From a bacterium (GTDB taxonomy: Bacteria > Elusimicrobiota > Elusimicrobia > UBA1565), in contig SCTT01000387.1 in NCBI GenBank assembly GCA_004322435.1, positions 1 to 33,344 of the forward strand: a DNA stretch of 33,344 nt. Reading direction: 5' to 3'. This document shows, in pieces, positions 6,904-16,929 of the stretch; the stretch's first letter is position 1; each line of letters opens with the position of its first letter. The notes under the pieces were generated by a model that was not told the DNA's origin, did not search any database, and saw nothing but the letters and a program-made list of their open reading frames with translations. The translations under genes and the position numbers were made by a program.

Positions 6904-6932
6904 AGTGTGCCATAAATGGCACACTTTGTCAA
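6904..6932 (-). promoter_or_regulatory. Promoter and operator of toxin-antitoxin pair 3
   Basis: Read on the minus strand: a consensus TTGACA (6932-6927), 17-base spacer, CACACT (6909-6904) as a weak -10. A perfect inverted repeat AGTGTGCCAT-AA-ATGGCACACT (6904-6925) covers spacer and -10, a strong candidate for the antitoxin operator. The TTGACA directly abuts the dispersed element R3. Confidence 0.8.
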
Positions 6933-6983
6933 GGGGTTCGGCTCCATACCTACACGTACGCACGACCCCCTGAAAAAGTTCCC
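6933..6983 (-). repeat. Dispersed GGGAAC-N17-CGTA element, copy R3
   Basis: A 51-bp copy on the minus strand, pointing toward toxin 3 just as R1 and R2 point toward their toxins. GGGAAC is at 6983-6978 and CGTA at 6960-6957, again 17 apart. Between them are TTTTTC, a G5 run and TC; after them GTGTAGGTATGGAGC. Four extra bases before the closing CCCC make it longer than R1 and R2. Confidence 0.85.
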
Positions 6984-7009
6984 TTCTACGTCGGAGGCGG
7001 CAACAATGA

Positions 7010-7042
7010 GAAGAGGCGGTCACATGCCGTGACCGCCTCTTC
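7010..7042 (-). terminator. Hairpin terminator after the exported nuclease operon
   Basis: GAAGAGGCGGTCAC, loop ATGCC, GTGACCGCCTCTTC: a perfect 14-bp stem with a 5-base loop, beginning 19 bases after the stop of the 920-residue protein. There is no long T-run on the minus side (CTCATTG follows). It is either a weak intrinsic terminator or an mRNA 3' end protector. Confidence 0.8.
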
Positions 7043-7061
7043 CTCGCCTTGCGGGGCTGCG

Positions 7062-9824
7062 TTACTTCTTGGTGGTCTTGGCCGCGCGGGGCGCGGTCTT
7101 CTTGGCGGCCTTGGCCTTCGCCTTCTCGGCCTTCGCGGCTTCCCGGGCGGCCTTGGCGGCGGCGCGCTCGGCCTTCTTGGCCGCGGCGGCGACCTTGGCC
7201 TCTTCGCGGGCGATGGTCTCGGGGGTCTTGATGCCGCGGCGCTTGCGCATGCCGTTCATCATGTTGGTCATCAGGCTTTCGAAGGGCAGGCGGTCGAACT
7301 CGCCGATGGTGACGCCCTGCATGCCGCGCGGGTAGATGAACCCGAGCGAGCGCCGCACGACGGGCTCGAAGACGCCCAAGACCGAGTAGGGCGCGGCCAA
7401 GGTTTGCCACATGGTCCGGGAGAAGAAGTCGTAGAGCAGGACCTGGACGTCCTTGAGCATGTGCTGCAGGGCGGGCGTCTGGCCGGTCTTAAAGTCCCCG
7501 ATCATGACGTCGAGGCCCTTGTCGGTGCGGCGCGCCAAGACGAGGTCGTAGAGGCCGCGGAAGATGTCGCGGTGGGTGGGCTCGCCGGCCTTGTTGTAGC
7601 GCTCGACGACCATGAGGTTCGGCAGCTCGGTGCCGAGCGAGATGGGGTAGAGCCGCACGGCCTCCTGGAGCTCCAAGTACATGGTCTGCATGCGGGCGTC
7701 CATCGAGTCGCGGTACCCGAGCGCCGACTCGCGGGCCTTGGACATCAGGTGCACCGTCTGCTCGATGCTCTCCTTGTCCCAGATCTGGTGGGCCTTGGCC
7801 TGGAGCTCGGCGTAGGGCGGCAGGACGCCGGTCTTGTTGTAGACCTGCATCGCCCAGTCGAAGGCGGTGTGGGCGACGTGGCCCAGGAGCATGTAGATGT
7901 TCGTGCCGTTGCCGCCCGACTCGTAGAAGCGCTTCTGCTTGAAGGCCTTGATGGAGGAGGCCGACGCCACGAAGTCGCCCACGCGGTTCTCGCGGTAGGC
8001 GCCGAGCATGGCCGCGAGCGCGGTCTCGGCCTTGTCGGCCGCGGCGGTGGCCGTCATCTCTTGGGCGGCGTGGATGGAGCCCGGCATCGCGGCTTGGATG
8101 GAGGGCGACTCGGTGACGGTGACGATCTGCTCGGGGTTGGCGTAGATGCCCTGCTCGACCTCGAGCTGCTCGCGCAGCCAGCCCATCGCGTCCTCTAAAG
8201 TGCCGGGCCGCACGCGCACCGTGCCGTCCGCGTTGACGGTCACGGCGAAGGCGGTGGAGGGCAGGCCGAAGCGGACGATGTTGCGCTCGAGGGCGGTCTT
8301 CAAAGCCTCGGCCGTGACGCCCTTCTTGGGGCGCATCGTGAGGCCGTAGGCCTTGTCCTCGACCACGGCGCCTTCGGGAGCGGCGGCCGCGGCCCCGGTG
8401 CGGAGGATGGCCAGCTGGTGCGGCGCGAAGGTGCGCGAGGCCAGGAGCTTCGGGAAGGCGCCCGAGTAGCCGTAGAGGGTGTTGCCGTCGTTCGAGAGGG
8501 TCAGGAGCTTCCAGCGCACCACGTCGTCGCGCTGCTGGAGCGTGACGCCCTTCTCGATCATCTTCTCGACGTCTTCCTGGGGCTTGTCGGTGAGGAGCAC
8601 GAACGTGACGCCCGACTTCTCGAGCTTGCCCATGTCTTCGAGGATGTCGAAGGAGAGCTTGTCGCCCATGCCGCGCAGGTCGATGAGGACGACGCGGGGG
8701 AGCATGCGGGCCAGGGCCTTTAAGGACTCGGGGACGGTGACGGGGTTGCGGGGGCGGACCGTCGCGGTGGGCTCGACGCCGTTCTCGGGGAGGTGCTGGG
8801 CCTGGCGGTAGGGCAGGTAGTGGAGGACGCGGACCTCGCTGTCCAAGCCGATGACCTTCGGCGCGTTGGCGTTGCGGGAGGCCTTGAAGCGGATCTCGGC
8901 CAAGAGGCGCTGGCGGAGCTTCGCGACCAAGGCGGCCTCGGTCATGCCGCTCTCGAGGCGCGCGATGCTCGCGCCGTAGTAGGCCTTCAGGTCGCGCAGG
9001 TCCAAGTCCTTGATCTTCTTCGTGTCGGCCTCGGTGATGCGGGTCACGAAGAGCATCTTGCCGCCCGACACGACGCGGACCGGGAGCTCCTTCTGGTACT
9101 TGCCCCAGAACCAGGCGCTGCCCTTGTTGTTGATGATGCGGATGGAGGCCGAGACCTGGGAGTTGTAGAGCTTGTTCTTGGCGGCCTTGCCCACCCAGAG
9201 GTCCAAGGTCTCTTCGGCGCCGTTGGCGGCGAAGTCGGCGGCGTCCCGGGCCGTGGCCTCGGGGGCCTCGGTGGAGTCGTCGTCGGAGTTCTTGGGGGCG
9301 GCGACGCCGTTGACGGTCCCGGCGTTCAGGCGGCTCGTGTCGAAGAGGGAGCCGAGCTTCGCATCCATCTGCCCCGGCCGGGACGGGGTCGCGAAGAGGC
9401 GGCCGACGGCCTGCTCGACGACGGCGGAGCGGGCGGCGGCGCCCTCATAGGAGGCGGGCATGCCCTTGGCCGCGGCTTCCTGGGCCGCGGGGAGGGCGCG
9501 GACGTCCGCCGCGGTGAAGACCGCGGACGGCGCGGCCGCGGCGCGGGCGGCCTGGACGGGGAGGGCCGTTGCGGCGGAGCCCCGAGAGGTCACGGCGGCC
9601 GTGGGGAGCGCGGACGGGGCGGACAGGGTCAAGGACGGCGCGGCGACGGCGCCCGACAAGGACAGCGTCGGGGCGAGGGCGGCCGGGGCCAGCGGCGCGG
9701 CGACGGTCCGAGCGCCCACCGGCGCGTGGGTCGTCGGCATGCGCAGCTGGGCGAAGGCGGGCACGCCGTTGGAGGCCGCCAGCGCGGCGGAGAGCAGGAT
9801 GCGAAGCGCTTTGTTGCAGCTCAT
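7062..9824 (-). CDS. Giant exported protein with HAD-like and RecB-like PD-(D/E)XK nuclease domains
   Basis: 920 residues. A signal peptide (1-25) ends PAFA/QLR, followed by about 75 residues of Ala/Pro/Ser linker, two short GRLF and GSLFDTS motifs (141-164) and a region of unknown fold (200-360). About 375-480 looks like a degenerate HAD core (PRVVLIDLRGMGD, then GVTFVLLTDKP). The C-terminal domain (about 640-810) has the RecB-family nuclease pattern: GHVAH (H652), GLYDLV (D760), IGDFKTG (D777 and K779) and Q794-x3-Y798. The tail (about 868-920) is Lys/Ala-rich and positively charged. It is translationally coupled to the upstream gene by an ATGA overlap. Domain calls are by eye; the nuclease call is the stronger. 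I know of no described protein with this architecture; the role is unknown. Confidence 0.75.
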   Translation of the reverse strand: MSCNKALRILLSAALAASNGVPAFAQLRMPTTHAPVGARTVAAPLAPAALAPTLSLSGAVAAPSLTLSAPSALPTAAVTSRGSAATALPVQAARAAAAPSAVFTAADVRALPAAQEAAAKGMPASYEGAAARSAVVEQAVGRLFATPSRPGQMDAKLGSLFDTSRLNAGTVNGVAAPKNSDDDSTEAPEATARDAADFAANGAEETLDLWVGKAAKNKLYNSQVSASIRIINNKGSAWFWGKYQKELPVRVVSGGKMLFVTRITEADTKKIKDLDLRDLKAYYGASIARLESGMTEAALVAKLRQRLLAEIRFKASRNANAPKVIGLDSEVRVLHYLPYRQAQHLPENGVEPTATVRPRNPVTVPESLKALARMLPRVVLIDLRGMGDKLSFDILEDMGKLEKSGVTFVLLTDKPQEDVEKMIEKGVTLQQRDDVVRWKLLTLSNDGNTLYGYSGAFPKLLASRTFAPHQLAILRTGAAAAAPEGAVVEDKAYGLTMRPKKGVTAEALKTALERNIVRFGLPSTAFAVTVNADGTVRVRPGTLEDAMGWLREQLEVEQGIYANPEQIVTVTESPSIQAAMPGSIHAAQEMTATAAADKAETALAAMLGAYRENRVGDFVASASSIKAFKQKRFYESGGNGTNIYMLLGHVAHTAFDWAMQVYNKTGVLPPYAELQAKAHQIWDKESIEQTVHLMSKARESALGYRDSMDARMQTMYLELQEAVRLYPISLGTELPNLMVVERYNKAGEPTHRDIFRGLYDLVLARRTDKGLDVMIGDFKTGQTPALQHMLKDVQVLLYDFFSRTMWQTLAAPYSVLGVFEPVVRRSLGFIYPRGMQGVTIGEFDRLPFESLMTNMMNGMRKRRGIKTPETIAREEAKVAAAAKKAERAAAKAAREAAKAEKAKAKAAKKTAPRAAKTTKK

Positions 9825-12800
9825 GACTTGCCCCCCGTCTTGGTCGTGGTTTTGGCTTTAGCGACCGTCTTAGGCTCGGCTTTCTTCTTCTTGAGGTCTT
9901 CGGGCTTGGCCTCTTCGACCTCGGCCTGGTAGTGCTCCTGGAACTCCTTGTCGGCGCGCATGCGCTCGATGGTGTTGGCGATCTCGCGCACGATGGGGCC
10001 CTGGCGGAGCTTGCCGTTCGGGAGCACTTGGAAGAAGTCGTTGGGGTTGAAGTACAGGTCGAGGCCGCCGTCCTTGTACTCGAAGCGCACGTGGAGCTTG
10101 GCGATCTTCGGGCCCTCGGCCCAGCCGTCGTGCCAGACTCCGTCGGGCCCGGGCTGGGAGAAGCCGACGAGCATCGCCATCGCCAAGGTCCGGGCGTAGA
10201 CGCTGTCGCCGTCGCCCTCGAAGGGCTGCTTGCCGGTGCGGTGCGCGTACACGGTCAGGACGCGGCCTTCGGGCGTGTCGTGCTTCATGAGCCGCGGCAG
10301 GCGGGTCATGACCCGGTAGAGGGTGTTGCCCGCGACGAAGGGCACGGTGATGAGGCTGTGCCCGTCGGTCGTGAGGCCGGCCAGGTTGTGCATGATGTCG
10401 GCGGCCGCTTCCGAGTAGTGCTCGAACATGCGGTTGTAGGTCTCGCGGAAGATGGTGAGGGCCCGCTCGAGGTAGCCGCCCGAGCGCTCCTTCCAGCCCG
10501 CCTCCTGCATCAAGGCGGCCTGCTTGCGGCTGATGAAGACCCCGTGCTGGACGGGCTTCTGCCACATCTGGCGCAGGAGCTTCTCGCCCTGGGTCAAGGT
10601 GGTCAGGCGGTCCTGGCCGCGCCAGACGTTCTCGATCAAGGCGGGCATCAGGCGGTAGAACAGGCTGCCGGTGAACATGCCCATCGGGCCGGTGTAGCCC
10701 TTGTCCGCGCCCCACGTGCCGCCGCCGGCCTTGGCGTCGGCGCCGGGGCCCGGGCGCTCGCCCGAGCGGCGCAGGAGCATGGGAGCCCAGTACTCGTCCC
10801 ACTGGCGGATCTCGCCGAGTTTGACGCCGACGGGCTTGCGGGTCAGGTCGCCCAGCACCACGCCGATCTGCTTTGAGATGTCGGCGTCGCCGGCGGCGGG
10901 GCGGAAGGTGACGCCCTTGGGCCAGGCGGTGGAGAGCTTGAAGGAGCGGTTCGAGTCGCCCAGGACCAAGAAGGTCATGGGGTTGGCGAGGAGCTCCTCT
11001 CCCTTAAAGCGGGTGTCCAGGGCCTCGAACACGCGCTCCAAGGACATGCGCAGGGGCATCGAGCGCACCCACAGCAGGCGCGGGTTCTCGGGGTGGGGCT
11101 GCATGGTGTAGCTCAGCCCCGCCTTCGTCATCGCGCCGTTAAAGCGGCGAGCGACGGTCTTCTTCATCTCCGCGAGCTCGGCGGCCGTCACCGACTCGGG
11201 CAGGGCCAAGGTATAGGTGAAGGCGGAGGCTTCGCTGGGGGCCGCCTGCTCGACGGGGGCGCCGAGCTTCAAGGCCGCCGTGATGTCGGCCGAGGCCTTC
11301 TTGAAGGTCGCCAGCGCCTCGGGGGTGAAGGCGTCCGAGTCGGCCAGGTACGCCTTGGGGTCCTTGGCGTGGGAGTGCAGCGCGATGCGGGCGCCGTTGT
11401 AGCTGACGACGATGGGCGGGTTCTTCTGGCTGACCTTCAGGCGCGAGAGGAGGATCTCGTCGGCCGAGCCGGGGCCCATGTGGGGCCGCGCGGTCATGAA
11501 GACCACGTGCGCGCCGCGGTCGATGACCTTCTGGATGTAGGCGACGGTGGTCTCGGAGGCGGGGCCTTCGAAGACGTCCTCGATGAAGACCACGCGGGGG
11601 GCGGCGGTGACGCCCTCGATGTTCGAGCCGTCCTCGAGCACGGCCTGGGGGAGGTCGGCCGGGAAGCGCAGCGGGCCGACCAGCACGCCGGACTCGGCGG
11701 CCGGGGCGGGCAAAGAGCGGGAGGCGTCGGCGGCGCCCATGAACGTCTTGCCGGCCGGCCGGCCGGCGGGGTGGTACTGGGCGAAGAGGGCGCGCACGCC
11801 GCCGCCCTTCACCGACCACTCGTCGCCGCCCCAGGTCGGGGTCACGGCGCGCTTGCCGGCCTTCTTCAGGGACTTCTGGTAGGCGGCGTCGTTCTGCTCG
11901 CGCTCGACGGCGTTGACCAAGGCCAAGGTCTCGGGGCCCTGGCTGACGGTCCCGTCGGACTCGATGGCCAGGAGCTCTTCGGGGGTGAAGTCGTAGGTGC
12001 GGCTGCGCTTCAAGTATTCCACGTTGACCGAGATGCGGGCGATGACGGGGCCGCCCACCGACTGCTGGTGCCACTTGAGGTCCGTGCCCTTGCGGCCGTA
12101 GGCGCGCAAGGTGGCCAGGGCCACCGCGCGGGCGTTGGCGGCGTCGCCTTCGGTGGCTTCCTCGCGGCCGAAGCGGTAGACGGTGGCCGAGAGCTCGCGG
12201 CCGCGGGCGGAGTTCAGCTTCATCACGCGGTCGACCGACACGCCGAGGACGAACCGGCGGCCGGTGAAGGGCGAGCGCAGGGGGACGTTCGTGAAGACCG
12301 AGCCCTCGGTCATGAGGTTGGCGCGGATCTCGTCTTTGGCCAGCGCGTAGTCGCCGACCTCGCGGTTCCAGAAGTTCGAGACGAAGGTGCGGGCGTGGCG
12401 CAGGTACTCGCCCGAGGCCTCTTTGCCCTTGCGGGCGCGGAAGGAGTCGAAGCCCTTCTCGCCGGTCTTGCCGGCCCAGCGGCGGTCGAGCTCTTCCAGG
12501 AGCAGCTTCTGCGAGTAGTACTTGTTGCCGGCCTGGGCGGCGTCGATGTAGAAGTCCGTCATCAGCGTGTGGAGGACCTTCCAGGTGTAGAGGCCGAACT
12601 GGCCCATGCCGGAGGACTTGGCCTTAGACGAGTCGGCGAACTGGGGCTTCCAGAAGTCGATGTGGCTGCGCAGGTCCGTCATGGAGACTTCGGCGGCGGG
12701 CAGGTTCCACTCGCCGGCGACGGCGGCGATGGCGTCCGTGAGGGAGGCGGCGCCCTCGGGGTTCGCGAGCGCGGCGCCCCGGAAGGGGCCCGGGACGGCG

Positions 12801-14059
12801 GCGGGCGCGGCGGAGATGGTGGACAGGAGCCCCGAGCCGACGAGCAGCTGGGTCTGACGGCCCTCGAGGCCGGGGAAGCGGGTCTCGAGCGCCGCGCCGA
12901 TGCGGCCCAAAGCCATGGTGTGGGTCATCGAGCGGATGACGCCGGCGCGGGGGTCGACGGGGTCGGCCTGCATGCGGTAGGGCAGGCCCGAGGACTTCAT
13001 CGACGCGTTGAACTTCGTGATGAAGGCCTTACGGGTGCCCTCGAGGCTCTCGGCGGGGACGGAGGCGGGGAGCTTGAGCGTGTGGGAGAAGGCGGAGGAC
13101 GCGTCGGCTTGGGCCTCACCGGAGACGCGCAGCGAGGACAGGGCCTTCGCGGCGGCGGCCGAGAAGCGCTCGAGCTCGCGGGCCTCGAAGGCGCCGGCTT
13201 CGCTAGCCGTCGTCCAAGCGCCGCCGGCTTCGACGAAGGAGATGCGCGCGCCGCCGTCCGAGGCGACGGTGATGGGGTTGCCCTCGCGGGGCGTGAGGCG
13301 CGAGAGCAGGACTTCCTCGGCCGAGCCCGTGCCGCGGCTCGGGCGGTCGGTCAAGAAGACGATGTGCACGCCCCGGTCGATGAGGGCCTGCAGGCGCTGG
13401 ACGTCGGACTCGTGGGCGTTGCCGTAGAACGCGTCGTGGACGACCAAGGTGCGCGGGAGGTGGGTGACGATGTCGCTGCCGTCTTTTAAAGCGCGGAAGC
13501 TCAGCTCCGAGCGCAGGCCCGCGTCGGGGCCGGCGGGCTCGCCGCCGCCGGGCGTGACCGCGTCGCCGCCGCCGTTGCCGGCGCCGTTTCCGCCGTCGAA
13601 GGCTTTCCGGCTGCGGCCCGCGACGTCGTTGCCCTTGGCGGGCTTCGAGACGGCGTTGGCGAACTCGCCGGCCGACTGGAGGAGCGTCTCGCCCTTGGCG
13701 GGTGCGGCGGAAGCCGCCTCGGCCTTCGCGGGCAGGATGGAGGGGATGACGGCGGCCGGGCGCGCGACGACGGCGGCTTCGACCCTCACCCTTCCCTCTC
13801 CCGCTCGCGGGAGAGGGCTAGGGAGAGGGGCGGCCGGCGCGGAGAGGGTGGGCGTCACGGAGGGCCCGGAAACACGAATCCCGCCGGGGAGGGCGGGATT
13901 CATCGAGGGGGCGAAGGTGGGCGCCGCAAGCGGCGCGACGGCACGGACGGGAACCGCGGCGGGCGCGGCCCCCGCCCTAAGCTGGGCGAAGGCGGGCGCG
14001 CTGCCCGTGAAGAGATGACAACAGGCGACGAAAAGGGCGAGAGACGCTTTTGGCGTCAT
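9821..14059 (-). CDS. Giant exported protein, tandem HAD-like / nuclease-like repeat units
   Basis: About 1412 residues from the ATG at 14059, chosen for GAGGAA just upstream and because a normal signal peptide (MTPKASLALFVACCHL..PAFA/QLR) then starts the protein. The ORF track adds 12 residues from 14095. After an Ala/Pro linker, the protein appears to consist of two copies of one unit (about 190-730 and 790-1385). Each has a HAD-like segment (RTLVVHDAFYGN..VHIVFLTDRP; RVVFIEDVFEGP..AHVVFMTARP), a cap-like segment, and a region matching the nuclease part of the downstream 920-residue protein. The nuclease D-x-K and Q-x3-Y residues are not preserved in either copy. It ends in a Lys-rich tail. 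One palindromic repeat is embedded in frame near the N-terminus. First gene of the operon; function unknown. Confidence 0.7.
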   Translation of the reverse strand: MTPKASLALFVACCHLFTGSAPAFAQLRAGAAPAAVPVRAVAPLAAPTFAPSMNPALPGGIRVSGPSVTPTLSAPAAPLPSPLPRAGEGRVRVEAAVVARPAAVIPSILPAKAEAASAAPAKGETLLQSAGEFANAVSKPAKGNDVAGRSRKAFDGGNGAGNGGGDAVTPGGGEPAGPDAGLRSELSFRALKDGSDIVTHLPRTLVVHDAFYGNAHESDVQRLQALIDRGVHIVFLTDRPSRGTGSAEEVLLSRLTPREGNPITVASDGGARISFVEAGGAWTTASEAGAFEARELERFSAAAAKALSSLRVSGEAQADASSAFSHTLKLPASVPAESLEGTRKAFITKFNASMKSSGLPYRMQADPVDPRAGVIRSMTHTMALGRIGAALETRFPGLEGRQTQLLVGSGLLSTISAAPAAVPGPFRGAALANPEGAASLTDAIAAVAGEWNLPAAEVSMTDLRSHIDFWKPQFADSSKAKSSGMGQFGLYTWKVLHTLMTDFYIDAAQAGNKYYSQKLLLEELDRRWAGKTGEKGFDSFRARKGKEASGEYLRHARTFVSNFWNREVGDYALAKDEIRANLMTEGSVFTNVPLRSPFTGRRFVLGVSVDRVMKLNSARGRELSATVYRFGREEATEGDAANARAVALATLRAYGRKGTDLKWHQQSVGGPVIARISVNVEYLKRSRTYDFTPEELLAIESDGTVSQGPETLALVNAVEREQNDAAYQKSLKKAGKRAVTPTWGGDEWSVKGGGVRALFAQYHPAGRPAGKTFMGAADASRSLPAPAAESGVLVGPLRFPADLPQAVLEDGSNIEGVTAAPRVVFIEDVFEGPASETTVAYIQKVIDRGAHVVFMTARPHMGPGSADEILLSRLKVSQKNPPIVVSYNGARIALHSHAKDPKAYLADSDAFTPEALATFKKASADITAALKLGAPVEQAAPSEASAFTYTLALPESVTAAELAEMKKTVARRFNGAMTKAGLSYTMQPHPENPRLLWVRSMPLRMSLERVFEALDTRFKGEELLANPMTFLVLGDSNRSFKLSTAWPKGVTFRPAAGDADISKQIGVVLGDLTRKPVGVKLGEIRQWDEYWAPMLLRRSGERPGPGADAKAGGGTWGADKGYTGPMGMFTGSLFYRLMPALIENVWRGQDRLTTLTQGEKLLRQMWQKPVQHGVFISRKQAALMQEAGWKERSGGYLERALTIFRETYNRMFEHYSEAAADIMHNLAGLTTDGHSLITVPFVAGNTLYRVMTRLPRLMKHDTPEGRVLTVYAHRTGKQPFEGDGDSVYARTLAMAMLVGFSQPGPDGVWHDGWAEGPKIAKLHVRFEYKDGGLDLYFNPNDFFQVLPNGKLRQGPIVREIANTIERMRADKEFQEHYQAEVEEAKPEDLKKKKAEPKTVAKAKTTTKTGGKS
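13783..13830. repeat. GC-rich palindromic repeat A, inside a coding region
   Basis: CCCTCACCCTTCCCTCTCCC, GCTCGC centre, then GGGAGAGGGCTAGGGAGAGGG. It is a member of the CCCTCTCCCGC/GCGGGAGAGGG dispersed palindrome family. On the coding (minus) strand it encodes APLPSPLPRAGEGRVRV in the linker of the giant exported protein. Confidence 0.9.
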
Positions 14060-14396
14060 GAATTCCTCGGTCCGTTTGACCACGGTCAACTTCATTCCGT
14101 AGCCCGATTGTAGCCAGGCCCCTCGAAAAGCCCCTGGGTCAACGGGGGTCCAAAGGCGCGGGTATAAGCCCTAGGCCGGCCTGGGCCCCCGGGCCTAAGT
14201 GCGGGGATGTGAAGGCAAGTTCGTCTTTGGGGGGGCGGCGGGGCTCCTATATAGAGGAAGGGGGGAAGAAACAGCCGTCATCTGACGTATTGAGCATTGA
14301 AAAAGAAACAATTTGATACCATACTAAGGCGTGGCGGCCGTGTCGTCGACGGCCGACGAGGATTCGTCTTCCCCCACGCAAAAGGGGAATAACTTT
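14060..14396. promoter_or_regulatory. Divergent intergenic region between the exported operon and clpC
   Basis: It holds the promoters of both directions. On the minus strand TACAAT (14112-14107) is a good -10 for the exported operon. A 6-2-6 inverted repeat TTGACC-AC-GGTCAA (14076-14089) sits just after the predicted start of that transcript and could be an operator. The middle (14160-14240) is G/C-rich with several possible small hairpins. No small gene is supported, and no CIRCE or CtsR-type heat-shock operator is seen ahead of clpC. Confidence 0.5.
14297..14325 (+). promoter_or_regulatory. clpC promoter
   Basis: TTGAAA (14297-14302), 17-base spacer, CATACT (14320-14325) within a short A/T-rich island. 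The predicted start near 14332 leaves a leader of about 65 bases with an AAGGGG ribosome-binding site before the ATG at 14397. Confidence 0.7.
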
Positions 14397-16883
<2,487 letters not shown>

Positions 16884-16929
16884 CCCGCAGCCGGGCCCCT
16901 CGCTCTTAGCTCGAGCGGGGGACCGGCTG

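Noticed and set aside
3234-6983. Reading the elements and toxin-antitoxin pairs as integron cassettes with attC sites
   Set aside because: There are no RYYYAAC/GTTRRRY core pairs, the elements lie upstream rather than downstream of the genes, and no integrase is adjacent.
11093-13489. 798-residue plus-strand ORF opposite the giant exported protein, and similar long shadows at 7029-8198 and 8793-9932
   Set aside because: Composition is typical of reverse-complement shadow frames, with no signal peptide, domain or ribosome-binding site.
16884-16929. Hairpin between clpC and the serine hydrolase as a terminator
   Set aside because: The stem CCCC-GCTC/GAGC-GGGG is interrupted by a bulge and no T-run follows, so I did not call it.
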